Of a stretch of DNA of 64,000 nt, positions 7,506-17,700 are shown piece by piece. The position numbers and the translations under genes were made by a program. Positions within the stretch are counted from its first letter, which is position 1; every line of letters begins with the position of its first letter. This DNA comes from JAVBMV01 sp031552145 (GTDB lineage Bacteria > Myxococcota > Myxococcia > Myxococcales > UBA5297), in the NCBI GenBank assembly GCA_031552145.1, contig JAVBMV010000003.1:186001-250000 (forward strand), read 5' to 3'. Below the pieces are notes generated by a model, which saw only the letters and a program-made list of their open reading frames with translations, had not been told where the DNA came from and searched no databases.

Positions 7506-9296
7506 CTACCTCTTCGAGCGGCACCCTCGGGTGAGCGTGTACTCGTAGGTACCCAGCTCGTCGCGCCAGTATTCGCCCTCGAAGGGCCAGTAGAGCCGCT
7601 CGTCGCCCACGGCCACGGAGTAGCGATAGTCGCGCAGCTCCTCGCCACTGGCTCCCGCCGAGAGTGTCGACTCGAGCGACTCCTTCTCCTTCGTCGTGGT
7701 CTCGAACTTGATCCGGAGCGCCTGGCTCAGAAAGGTGGTGAGCTGCGCGAGCTCGCTCTCGAGCTTCGCGCGCACGAGAAGATCGGCGCGCTTCGAGAGC
7801 GCCTCGCGCTCGGCCTTGAGCTGCCCGGCCAGCTCCCGCCCCAGCTCCGACTCCTGCAGAGGTTTCCCAAACCGCGCCACGAGCGCCAGCTCTCGGTCGC
7901 TCTCTTCGAGCAGCTCGCTCGCGGCGCGCAGCTCGCGATCGGTGAGGACCAGCTTCATGACGCGCTCAAGGCGCGGGTTCGCGCCCCCCTCCTTAGCGCG
8001 CCTCCCCGCCTCGCGCTGCGCGGCGAGCTCGTCCCAGGTGCCCGAATCGCGCTCGGCCATCTCTTTCACCACGCGGCTCAACTCCGCGTGCACCGGCTCG
8101 TAGTCGCGTTCGAAGGCGTCGAGGATGGCGCGCGCCTCGGCGAAACGGCAATTCTCGTAATAGATCACTGCCTTCAAGATGTGCGCCTCGGGGAAGTACT
8201 CCTCCTTGAAGAAAGGGGACGAGAGCGTGATGAGGTTACCCAACGCGCGTTCGTATTCACCCACACGAAAGTGCGCCCAGCTCGACTCAAAGAGCGCCTC
8301 CAGCCACTGCCCGCTGCCGCGCGAGATCTTGTCGTAGTAATAGATCGCGTAGCGGTTCTGTTCGTGGCCATAGTGGGTGCGCGCCAGCTGGAGGAAGGCC
8401 AGCTCCCGCAGCGCTTGGTCGGCGCCGGGATTGGTCTTCCGGTTGTTGACGCGCACCACCTCTTTGAAAGCCTCGAGTGCCTGCGGATAGTCGCCCCGCT
8501 GAAAGAGCGCCCCCCCCGACACGAACATGGCGCGCCCATAGAGGGGAGCGGTGCGCGGCACGCTGGCCGCCGCCCGCAGCGCCTCGTCAAAGGCCGCTCC
8601 CGACTCCTCGGCCCGACCGGCCTCCGCGAGCGCGCGGCCGCGCTTGAAGTGATAGCGCGCCAAGAGGTAGCTCGCCTCGATGCGCGCCGCCTCGGGCAAA
8701 AGTTGAGCCCCACCCTGCGCGCTCCACTTGGCCACCTCCTCCAGCACCCGCTCCTCGTCCACCTTGCGCTTGCCCAGCGTCATCAGCCATTCGAAGTTCT
8801 CTTCGAAGCGCCGCGCGTTGGGCCCCTGGGCAAGCTGCAGCTTCACCTGCGCGAGCGCCGGGCTGTAGAGGCCCAGCCGCTCCAGTGAGCGCGAGAGCGC
8901 GAAGCGCGCATCTTCCCGCAGCGCGCTAAAGCGCTCCGTCGCGGGATCGCGCAAGAGCGCGTCGAGCCCCAGCGCCGCGGTCAAGTAGCTCCCGTCATTG
9001 AAAAGGCGCATGGCCAGCGCCAACCGCTCCGCGCTCGCCGGATCGGCGGCCTCCTCTGGCGCCTCCTCCCCGGCCGACGCGCCGCTCAGGTCCAGCCCTT
9101 CGATCTCCAGAGGGGTGGCCGGCGGGGTCGAGGCCGGAGTGCCCTTCTCTTTTGCGGCGGGCGCAGGCTCGGTCAGATCGAGCCCCCCCATCGGCACCGC
9201 CCCGCCCTTTGCGCGCGCATCATAGGTCGGCGAGAGCAGCGCCGCGGCGAGCGCAAGGTACAGGAGCCAGCATCGGCGGTTGGATCGCATCGTCAT
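7506..9296 (-). CDS. Periplasmic TPR-repeat protein, GltC-like
   Basis: This 596-residue exported protein starts with a basic n-region and hydrophobic core (signal cleavage near residues 28-30, DARA-KGG). An acidic, Ala/Pro-rich spacer follows, then a long all-helical region of tetratricopeptide-like repeats (about 95-420, for example AERLALAMRLFNDGSYLTAA and ALGNLITLSSPFFKEEYFPE) and a coiled, charged C-terminal part. Its ATG overlaps the TGA of the outer-membrane barrel gene upstream (ATGA, 9293-9296). In myxobacteria, two barrel proteins followed by a soluble periplasmic TPR protein make up part of the Glt gliding apparatus (GltA, GltB, GltC). The order here fits that pattern, but identity is inferred from architecture, not from an alignment. 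Confidence 0.72.
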   Translation of the reverse strand: MTMRSNRRCWLLYLALAAALLSPTYDARAKGGAVPMGGLDLTEPAPAAKEKGTPASTPPATPLEIEGLDLSGASAGEEAPEEAADPASAERLALAMRLFNDGSYLTAALGLDALLRDPATERFSALREDARFALSRSLERLGLYSPALAQVKLQLAQGPNARRFEENFEWLMTLGKRKVDEERVLEEVAKWSAQGGAQLLPEAARIEASYLLARYHFKRGRALAEAGRAEESGAAFDEALRAAASVPRTAPLYGRAMFVSGGALFQRGDYPQALEAFKEVVRVNNRKTNPGADQALRELAFLQLARTHYGHEQNRYAIYYYDKISRGSGQWLEALFESSWAHFRVGEYERALGNLITLSSPFFKEEYFPEAHILKAVIYYENCRFAEARAILDAFERDYEPVHAELSRVVKEMAERDSGTWDELAAQREAGRRAKEGGANPRLERVMKLVLTDRELRAASELLEESDRELALVARFGKPLQESELGRELAGQLKAEREALSKRADLLVRAKLESELAQLTTFLSQALRIKFETTTKEKESLESTLSAGASGEELRDYRYSVAVGDERLYWPFEGEYWRDELGTYEYTLTRGCRSKR

Positions 9297-9991
9297 CGCC
9301 TCCCCGACTCACCCAGCAGAAAGAAGGAGAGCCCCACCTCGAAGAGCAGCTGGCTCTCTACCTTGTGATTGGTGGTGCCGAGCGAAGCGATCTCCGCCTG
9401 GTAGAGATAGTCGCGCAGATCGAGCCGCAGCATCAGCTCGTGGCCGAGCCGGATCCGCTGCGCTACGCCCACGTGCGCCGCGGGCGCGATACGCCCCTTG
9501 CCGCCCGGCGCCTGGTACTGCACCGCGCCGATACCACCCGTCAGCCCGAGATCGAAGTGGAGCATCTTTTCGGAGAAGAGGCTCACCTTGCCATAGAGGG
9601 GGCTCCATCCGACCTCGCCTCCCGCGATGAGGCCGAGCCTGCCGGGCACGTCGCGCAGCTCGCCGACGGTCGGGGTGCGACAACCCGCGTCGCTGCGGCA
9701 AACGTTGACCGCGCCGGCGGGTGTGTTGAACACAAACGACCCATGAGCGCCCAAAGAGAAGGACTCGTTGAGATGCCACGAGGCGCGCACCCCCAGCGCA
9801 TATTTCTGAAAGAAGGCATCGGCGAGGCTGGCCCCCGCGAAGGGAGAGAGCTCCAGCATCTCGGCCTTCCGGAAGAGGTTACTGGAGACCGGCCGCAGCC
9901 CACCCGGCTCGGCGGCGAGGGCGCTCCCGCTCGCGGCGTTGAGCAGCGCCACCGCGCAGAGCGTCGATAGGGATGGGCGCAAGGTCGTCAT
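9293..9991 (-). CDS. Outer-membrane beta-barrel protein (myxobacterial type)
   Basis: This 232-residue protein has a clear signal peptide (cleavage after ALA at about residue 27) and alternating beta strands rich in aromatic girdle residues. It contains the block VGWSPLYGKVSLF, diagnostic of the myxobacterial outer-membrane barrel family, and ends in hydrophobic strands (LLFEVGLSFFLLG). It is a paralogue of the gene immediately upstream: both share the strands around ELSP/ELTP, DAFFxKY, WSPLxGKV and a following HF(D/E)L strand. Stop and start overlap the TPR gene downstream, and only 6 bp separate it from the upstream paralogue, so the trio is almost certainly one operon. A surface-anchoring role in gliding-type machinery is inferred. 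Confidence 0.8.
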   Translation of the reverse strand: MTTLRPSLSTLCAVALLNAASGSALAAEPGGLRPVSSNLFRKAEMLELSPFAGASLADAFFQKYALGVRASWHLNESFSLGAHGSFVFNTPAGAVNVCRSDAGCRTPTVGELRDVPGRLGLIAGGEVGWSPLYGKVSLFSEKMLHFDLGLTGGIGAVQYQAPGGKGRIAPAAHVGVAQRIRLGHELMLRLDLRDYLYQAEIASLGTTNHKVESQLLFEVGLSFFLLGESGRR

Positions 9992-9997
9992 CGGCGG

Positions 9998-10858
9998 CTA
10001 TTGCTCCCGAAAGTTGAACGAGAATGGGAAAAAGAGGCTCACGCCCCCCTGCACCATGAGGCCGTGATCCAGACGTGCCCGCTCCGAGAGGCCGCCGCGG
10101 CTGGCGAGGAGCGTCTCGACCAGAGCAAAGTCGACCGCGAGAAAATCGGCGGGAAAGAAGCGCTGACCCACGCCCAGGCTCATCGAATAGGCGGTGGAGC
10201 GACCGAAGCCATTTCCGATCGAGGCGATCCCTGCCCCGCCCAGCGCATAGAGCTCGAAATGGATGATCGAGTCGAAGATCGCCACCTTCCCCGGCAGCGG
10301 ACTCCAGAGCAGCTCGAGCGAAAGCGCGTCGTTGGGCTGCGTGACCTCCAGGCGCGACTGGAGTTGTCTGCGGGCCAGTCTCAGGTTCTGGCTGGGGATC
10401 AGGTTGAACTGGTTGTAGCGCAGCGCCAGCGCCAGCGACTCCTCGAAGTACCAGGCAAGGCGCATCGCGGGGCCATACTTGGGGAAGAAGGCATCGTTGA
10501 CCGAGACGAAACCCATGGGGGTGAGCTCGAAGCGCCCCTTCTTAATGAAGCGTTTGCGCTGGACGCTCTTGACCCGGTCGCTCGCCGCCACATCGGGAGC
10601 GAGCGCCTCTTGCGCCTCTCCCGTGGGCGCCACAGCAGCCGGTTCATCGAGCAGCTCGCCATCACCCTTCCCCGCTGGCGGCTCGGCCCAGGCGGAGGGA
10701 CCCAAGAACGAGAGAAGCGAGAGGAGGGCGAGCGCGCGCCAGCCTCTACCGGGAACGCACCATCTGCGAGAGTTCGATGAGCAGGCGATCTCCCACCTCG
10801 GTGCCGGTGGCCCGGAGCGTTCCTTGGGGCAGTTCGAGAGCAGAGCGGGCAGCGGCAT
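9998..10858 (-). CDS. Outer-membrane beta-barrel protein, paralogue of the next gene
   Basis: The protein has a hydrophobic export signal ending ...FLGPSAWA-EPP, a basic linker (VKSVQRKRFIKKGRFEL) and a barrel with the family block LLWSPLPGKVAIF. The start is not clear. No ATG, GTG or TTG lies in frame just before the signal sequence. The nearest canonical start is the ATG at 10858, which gives 286 residues with an unusually long n-region and overlaps the DUF192 gene by 113 nt; otherwise a rare start codon must be used. The C-terminal strand (GGVSLFFPFSFNF) ends with Phe-rich sequence as in inserted barrels. It lies 6 bp before its paralogue and is probably co-transcribed with DUF192 and the TPR gene. 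Confidence 0.75.
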   Translation of the reverse strand: MPLPALLSNCPKERSGPPAPRWEIACSSNSRRWCVPGRGWRALALLSLLSFLGPSAWAEPPAGKGDGELLDEPAAVAPTGEAQEALAPDVAASDRVKSVQRKRFIKKGRFELTPMGFVSVNDAFFPKYGPAMRLAWYFEESLALALRYNQFNLIPSQNLRLARRQLQSRLEVTQPNDALSLELLWSPLPGKVAIFDSIIHFELYALGGAGIASIGNGFGRSTAYSMSLGVGQRFFPADFLAVDFALVETLLASRGGLSERARLDHGLMVQGGVSLFFPFSFNFREQ

Positions 10859-11120
10859 AGCGGCGCGTAACTCGAAAAGGTCGAACGGCGTGAACGGCAC
10901 CCACCACGCGCAGCTCGCCATCGAGGAAGAGGACATCGATGGCGAAACGCATGAAGGCCATGTGAATGGCGTTGCACGGGACCAGGTGCAACCCCTCGCC
11001 TGGAGCGAGCTGGGCGCGTCCCATCAGCCCCACCAGCCGCGTGAGCAGGGTCTGCGCAAGGACGACACGGTCGCCCAGCGCGACCGAGTTTCGAGAACGG
11101 TTCCGGACGGTGTAGTACAC
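10746..11120 (-). CDS. DUF192 family protein
   Basis: This small protein of about 124 residues carries the DUF192 signature: LTRLVGLMGRAQLAPGEGLHL, then a segment MAFMRFAIDVLFLDGELRVV in which this family usually has a Trp/Phe-Met pair. The biochemical role of DUF192 is unknown. The start chosen is GTG at 11120, which leaves 37 bp to the divergent trmL; longer in-frame starts exist (for example ATG at 11201) but would run into trmL. Unlike many family members it lacks a signal peptide from this start. It is the first gene of the apparent barrel/TPR operon. Confidence 0.75.
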   Translation of the reverse strand: MYYTVRNRSRNSVALGDRVVLAQTLLTRLVGLMGRAQLAPGEGLHLVPCNAIHMAFMRFAIDVLFLDGELRVVGAVHAVRPFRVTRRYAAARSALELPQGTLRATGTEVGDRLLIELSQMVRSR

Positions 11121-11157
11121 GGGGCGATCATTGACCTCGGCCCCCTGCGAGTCCAGC

Positions 11158-11637
11158 GTGAACCTCCCCCACTTTTCGCCCCCCTTCGAGCTCGTGCTCA
11201 TCGAGCCCGAGATCCCTCCCAACACCGGCAACGTCGCCCGGCTCTGCGCCGTCACGGGCGCGAAGCTCTCCCTGGTGGGGCCTCTCGGCTTCTCCATCGC
11301 CCAGAAAGATCTGCGGCGCGCCGGCCTCGACTACTGGGACAAGGTTTTCCAGCGCTATTACCCCTCGCTGGAGGAGTACCTGCGCGACTCGCCCAACGCC
11401 CGACGCCATCTCTTCAGCGCCCGCGCGCACCGCACCCTCTTCGAGGCGCGCTTTATGCCCGGCGATCACCTGCTCTTCGGCTGCGAATCGGAGGGCCTGC
11501 CCAAGGCGCTGCTCGAGTCATATCCCGAGCAGACAGTCGCCATCCCCATGCTCCCCGAGCGGCGCTCGATGAATCTCTCGACCGCGGTGGGGATCGCTAC
11601 TTACGAGGCAATTCGGCAGAACCTCGCCGCGGAATAG
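11158..11637 (+). CDS. trmL: tRNA (cytidine(34)-2'-O)-methyltransferase
   Basis: This is a SPOUT-class methyltransferase of the TrmL/YibK type that 2'-O-methylates the wobble C or U of tRNA-Leu. The product of about 159 residues has the family N-terminal motif EPEIPPNTGNVARLCA, the middle FGCESEGLPK loop and the C-terminal knot segment MLPERRSMNLSTAVGIATYEA that binds S-adenosylmethionine. Its length equals that of the E. coli enzyme. The start is set at GTG 11158, closest to the family start; a TTG at 11131 in the same frame is possible. The gene is divergent from DUF192 with very little room for two promoters. Confidence 0.92.
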   Translation: MNLPHFSPPFELVLIEPEIPPNTGNVARLCAVTGAKLSLVGPLGFSIAQKDLRRAGLDYWDKVFQRYYPSLEEYLRDSPNARRHLFSARAHRTLFEARFMPGDHLLFGCESEGLPKALLESYPEQTVAIPMLPERRSMNLSTAVGIATYEAIRQNLAAE

Positions 11638-11721
11638 CCTCCCTGAGGAATGATGGCACCCTGTAGGCCCGACCACCACACAGACAAACAAGCACCCGGA
11701 AGAAACGCGACCAGCCGACCA

Positions 11722-11749
11722 TTGACCCGCCTTGATGCCAGGGGATAGA
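11722..11749 (+). promoter_or_regulatory. Candidate promoter of the giant surface protein
   Basis: TTGACC at 11722-11727 and GATAGA at 11744-11749 are separated by 16 bp in the 151-bp gap after trmL. The ATG follows about 40 nt later, with AGGCAGG as ribosome site. This is a motif match by eye only. Confidence 0.35.
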
Positions 11750-11788
11750 TCATGTGGGTTCCTTTAGAGCAGGCAGGATTGGCGGTCG

Positions 11789-14700
11789 ATGAAATATCCA
11801 TTTTGTGCGTTGTTTGTCCTGCTAGCGAGCGCCTCGGCGTGCGGCCAGCCCGAGGTCGGCGCCCCGACCGGCGAATCACGTCTGGCGGCTTCGGCCTGCA
11901 CGGACGACGCCCAGTGCACGGGCGGTATGATCTGCTCGAGCGGGGAGTGCATCTATGCGGTGGGCTTGGTTCGCTACCCGTCCCTGGGAGAGGCGTGGGC
12001 GGAGGGCCCCGCCTATCTGCGCAAGGGGGCAGTGGGGGAGTACCTGCTCTCTTTCGCACCCGCGCCTACAACCTATTTGGCCACATTGACAATCCCGATC
12101 CCGCAAGGCGCCCTCTTCGCGGGGCCAATGCTCGCCTATACGAGCCATTTCTGTAGACTTCCGGCGATCGACTCCGCCGAGGCGATCGTCTGCGATTATC
12201 CGGCGATCGCGAATAATACGCTGGGCCGAATCGGCTTTAAACTGAAGGCCGTAGGCACCCAGGGGCAACGCATCGATCTGAGTTCGAATCCTCCCCGGTT
12301 CGAGAACCTGGGCATCGAGCCTTCCTCGGTCGTTTATCGGCCACCGGGCGGCACGGAGATTCGTAACGACTATCTCGACCTCGCCGTCCGCGTCGACATC
12401 GACTGGCATGATCGGAGCAATGGCGCCGCGGTGACTCGTCCCGCGCCAGACTATCGCCCCAGCCTGACCCTCACCTTGACCAATCAGGGCACCCTCACCG
12501 CGGAGGAGGTCGCATGGGAGATGCGCGACCGAAGCGTTCCCCTCATCGCGACCGCGGGCTCGGCGGTCACCCGGATCGACTTTACCTGCAAGACCTTCGG
12601 ACAGGCCACCTGGGCGACGGCGCCCACCCTTGCTAATAACACGCTTTCCCAGAGCCTCGGCACGGTGAAGCGACTGGCCCCCGGCGCCTCGGTTCAATGC
12701 ATCGGCGTCGTCAATCAGCGCTGCCTGGGCACCTCGACGCTGGAGAAGGCGCTCTTCTGCAATTCGAGCATCCCGACCCCCTCGTCGCTCGAGGTGGAGG
12801 CCAGGGTCGTCGGCGTCAAGGATTGGGCCGCGAGCGGCGCTCCCAGCGGTTATCCGAGCGACTCCGCACGAATTTATGGCTTCACCCACGACACTCAGGC
12901 CCTGGGAGGGACGCAGAAGATCACCTCGATGGGAAACTGGCTGCGGCTCCACCAATGGACGGTCGACGGCGACACTTGGTTTCGCTCGGGGAACCTCCAC
13001 GCCGGCGTCGCGGCGATGTGGACCCGCGAGGGCTTCATCGACACACCGACGCGCTCCTACGGGATGTGGATTCCCTACTTGAACTATGAGCGCCATTACC
13101 AACCGGCCCCTGGCTTCGAGATCACGGGGATCTGTTCGGAAAACACTCAATCGGGCTTATATTGCAGCAGCAAGCGTTGCCCCGAGGGTTACCACCGCAA
13201 CGGCGTTCAGGGACCGATCGGCTCGAGCTGGGAGATGGTCTGTGCGCCCGACACCCTTGATCCAGCGGGTTCGAAGCAGACGGGCTATTGCTGGAACCCA
13301 AGCCTTTATGTGGGTCCCGGTCTAGACTGCAAGGCGATCTGCGCACCCTCCGGATGGTACTCCTCCGATGACGACCCCTATTATGACAACGGCTTGGGAC
13401 AATGCATCGCCAGCGGCGGCGCTTGCGCCACCGGCCATGGAGCGACCGCGCCGAGCTGCTCCAAGAGCTGCGTCGCCGGGTACAATGACGATGGCCGCGC
13501 GCTCGGCGTCTGCGTCGCCGCGGGGACCTGCGCCCTCGGCCGCACCTTCGCGGGAGGCGCGTGCCCGAGCGCGTGCGACCCCGGATATCACAAAGATGGC
13601 ACCGAGAATTGTATCAAGGACGTGGCGGGATATTGCGCCGCTGGTCATTACACTGGACTCTCACCAGAGTCCTGCGCGAGCGCTTGTGTCCAGCCCGGCT
13701 ATGTCGATGATGGGACTGGCAATGGCACCTGCACCGTCTCGACCAACTGTCCCCTCGGGCGGAGCTTCGTAGGCGGGAGATGCTCCAGCATCTGCGATCT
13801 TCCGGGCTATTACGACGATGGCAGAGGGACCTGTATCGCATCGGGCGCGAGCTGCGCCGCCGGGCATGGCACGACCGCTCCTTCCTGCACCTCCGCCTGT
13901 CAAACGGGCTATCACGATGACGGATCGGGCACCGCGACCTGCGTCGCGAACACCTTGACCCGCTACTGCCCCATCGGCCGCTTCGATCCCGGAACGGGGG
14001 CATGTACTTCGAGCTGCCAGTCCGGCTTTCACGACAATGGTCAGGGCAAGGGAGTCTGTATCGCCAATGGCGACCCCACCTGCGCGGGAGCCGGCGCGGC
14101 GACCCGGATTTACGATCCGGTGCGAGAATCATGCGATTGTCCCTCCGGCTATCACGAGGATGGGCTCGGCAACTGCGTGAACACCACCGCGCGCTACTGT
14201 CCGCTCGGGCGCTACGTCGCCGCCACGGGAGAGTGCGCCGCCACGTGCATCCAGCCCGGCTATCACGACGATGGACAGGGGATCGGCAACTGCAAGGCGG
14301 ACAGCGATCTGACCGCGCCCTGCGCGGCGTTGCGGACCTACGAGCCGATCGCGCGCAGCTGTCTCTGTCAAACCGGCTATCACGAAAAGGGCGACGGCAC
14401 CTGCGCCGCCGACAGCGCCGGACGCCATTGCCCAAACGGGCGCTATATCGCCGCGACCGGCGATTGCGCGGCCGATTGTATTCAGGCAGGTTTCCATGAC
14501 GACGGACAGAACAAGGGGATCTGCATCGCCGACGACAGCTCTACCCCCTGCCAGCTCGTCTCCGCGGGCCTCTATCGCGACTATGACCCCGTCACCAAGA
14601 GCTGCAGCTGCCCCGCCGGCTATCACGACAATGGCCTCGGCGCCTGTATCGCGGGAGGGATTCGCTATTGCCCCGTCGGACAGTTCGATGCCGCCACCGG

Positions 14701-17700
14701 CCTCTGTTCGCCCGCCTGCATCCAACCCGGCTACCACGACACGCGCGCCCCAGTGGCGACCGCACGGGTATGCGCGCAGGGCACGGCATGTGCGGGAAAC
14801 CGCCTCTATGACGAGGATATGAACGACTGCCTCTGCCCGAACCTGACACACGACGATGGCACTGGCGGCGGCGACTGCATCGACAACGCGGCCTCGAAGC
14901 TCTGCGCCGATGGGCATACCTATGTCGCCGGCGCATGCACGACCTCATGCACCGACCCGCTCTACCATGACGACGGCCGCGGGAGGGGCATCTGTGTTCT
15001 GAACACCGCGGCGACGAAGTGCTTCAGCGGATATACCTGGAATGGAACGACGCTCTCCTGCCCTTGCACCGGACATGACAAGCAGGACGGGCTCGGGACG
15101 TGCGCCACGGGGACCACCTGCGGCTCCTATTCAACCTTCAACGCGGGCCTCAATCAATGCCTCTGCAACGCGGGGTATCACGACAACGGACAAGGCGCTT
15201 GTATCGCCGACGCGGCCACCTATTGCGCGACGGGCCATTATGATGGCGAAGGATGCAGCCGCGCCTGCCAGCCCCTCTTTCACGACAATGGCGCGGGGAC
15301 CAACACCTGCGTCGCGGACAACGCCGCCCTGCCCTGCCAGCTCATCTCGACAGGGCTCTACCGCGACTATGATCCCCTCGCCAGGAGCTGCACCTGCCCG
15401 GCCGGTTACCATGAGAAGGGGGATGGCATCTGTGGCTTGGACAGCGCTGGTGCCTGCGGATCCTATCGAGTCTACGAGCCCGTCAGCAGGACGTGCCCCT
15501 GCGCCGCGGGCTATTACGAGACGGGCCGCGGCGGGACCTGTCTGAACAACACCGCGCCCACCTATTGTGCCATCGGTCATTTCAACGGCACGAGCTGCGA
15601 CAGGAGCTGCACGCAGCCGCGCTTTCACGACAGCGGCGCGGGGACCAACACCTGCATCGCCGACAACGCCGCGGCGCCGTGCCCCGCGGGGCGGACGTAC
15701 GATCCGGTGGCGCGCACCTGCGCCTGCGCGCCCGGCTATCACGAGAATGGCGCCGGCACCTGCGTCAACACCGCCACCTGCGCGACAGGGCGCAGCTACA
15801 ACGCCACCCTCGACCTCTGCTCGGCCGAGTGTATCGTGACCTATCACGACAATGGCCGCGGCACCTGCATCACCGATACATCGGGAAACTACTGTGCCCT
15901 GGGCCACTTCAACGGCGAGAGCTGCGATCGCACCTGCTCGCAGCCTAAGTTTCACGACAACGGGGCCGGCGCCAACACCTGCCTCGCGGACAACGCGGCC
16001 CTGCCCTGCCAGCTCATCTCGACGGGGCTCTACCGCGACTACGACCCGCTCCTGAGAAGCTGCACCTGCCCCTCGGGCTATCACGAGAAGGGGGATGGCA
16101 CTTGCGGTCTCGACAGCGGCAGCGTCTGCGCGACCGGGCGCGCCTATGAACCCGCGACCCGGAGCTGCCCCTGCAGCGCCACCTATCACGATGATGGCCG
16201 AGGCGGCTGCGTCTCCAACACCGCCAACTATTGTGCCCTGGGTCACTATGTCGGGAGCGATCTTTGCAGCGGCGCTTGCGCCCAGGTGGGCTTTCATGAC
16301 GATGGCTCCGGAATGGAGCGGTGTCTCGGTGATGCCAGCGCGGTGAAGTGCGCCGCTTCCAGCATTTGGGATGCCTCCGCCCTGCGCTGCGTCACCGGTT
16401 GTTCGGCGGCCGGCTATCACGACGACGGCACGGGAAACTGCGTCAAGGACGGGACGGTCAACTACTGCAACGGGCACGCCTACGATGGCGCCACGGGCAC
16501 CTGTGTCGGCGCTCTCTGCGTGCAGAGCGGCTTTCATGATGACGGCACCGGGAAGTGCGTCGCGGACGACGCGACCACCGGCTATTGCGGGGGCGGCCTC
16601 TACCCGTCCCCAACCAGCGGAAAATGCTCGCCGTTTCATCCCGATCCGAGCACCTACAACCACGCGAACAATGGCATCTATCCCTTCCAGACCAACCTGC
16701 AGGTCGAGGCGCTTGGGGGCGAGAGGCCGCCGCCGGGCCAGACGCTCGCCGTCTATCAGACCGAGCTACAGTCGCTGGGCCATCTCGACACGCTCTATGC
16801 AAACCGGGCAATGGAGTATGTGGATATCTATCAGAACTGCCCGCGCTGCGCGGCCGTGACCCTCTCTGCCGACTGGACCGACGCGCGTGGGGCCCTCCAT
16901 CATGACGTCACCCCGATCGAGAACAGGAACGAGGCGAAGGCGGCCGAAGCCTGGGTCCCGGCGCGGGTCGAGCATCGGCTCACGATCGAGCCGCTCCTCT
17001 ATTCGGAAGCCGGGACGTTGATGATGCTGCCCGTCTCCGCCTTCTTCGGGGACTCGGTCAACATGTGGCCTGCCAAGCTCGACTTCCACAACCTGGTGCC
17101 GAGCGAATTGCCGATTCGTCCCTACCTCGGTGGAACCCACTGGTCCACGGCCACTTTGAGCGCTCCCAAGCGCTCGGCGGCGGCGCCCACGCAAGGAGGA
17201 GCGCTGGACCTGGAGCTACCCGACGCGATCTATCTGCTCTTCCAGCGCGTCGACACCGTCCAGATCATCTGCGATGACGGCGACTGCGAATGCAGCGGCT
17301 CCAACGGTGGCAAGATCCCCGGTATACAAACTACGCCCTTCAAGTGCGGCTGCACGAAGAAGGAATTCGACGAGGGGAGCTGCAACGGCGGCGTACTCTG
17401 GTTCAATGACTCGACGGTGACCTTCACCAAACGAAGTCCCGCGGCCGTGCCGCAGTTCAACCTGAACGCGACGTCTTTCTGGCGGCGCAACGTCTCGCAG
17501 AACTCCGACGACTATTCGATGCTCGACGCCGCCAATGCGCCCAATCGCGTCCCGCAGCTCCGCTTCGAGGCGCCCACGAGCAAGCTTCACCTAAATCAAC
17601 TTCGCTATGCGAACGATGGCTGGGGCGCCTTTTTGCCCCCTTATCGCCCGCCCTCCATCGCGCTGATGGGCGTCGCGGGGAGCCCCGATGTTCCGATCGC

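Noticed and set aside
12284..12300. GTTCGAATCC-like tRNA T-arm
   Set aside because: It lies inside the giant gene with no acceptor or anticodon stems around it; chance match.
13150..16640. CRISPR-like periodic repeats
   Set aside because: The periodicity is in codons, units are degenerate and in frame, and there are no identical repeats with unique spacers.
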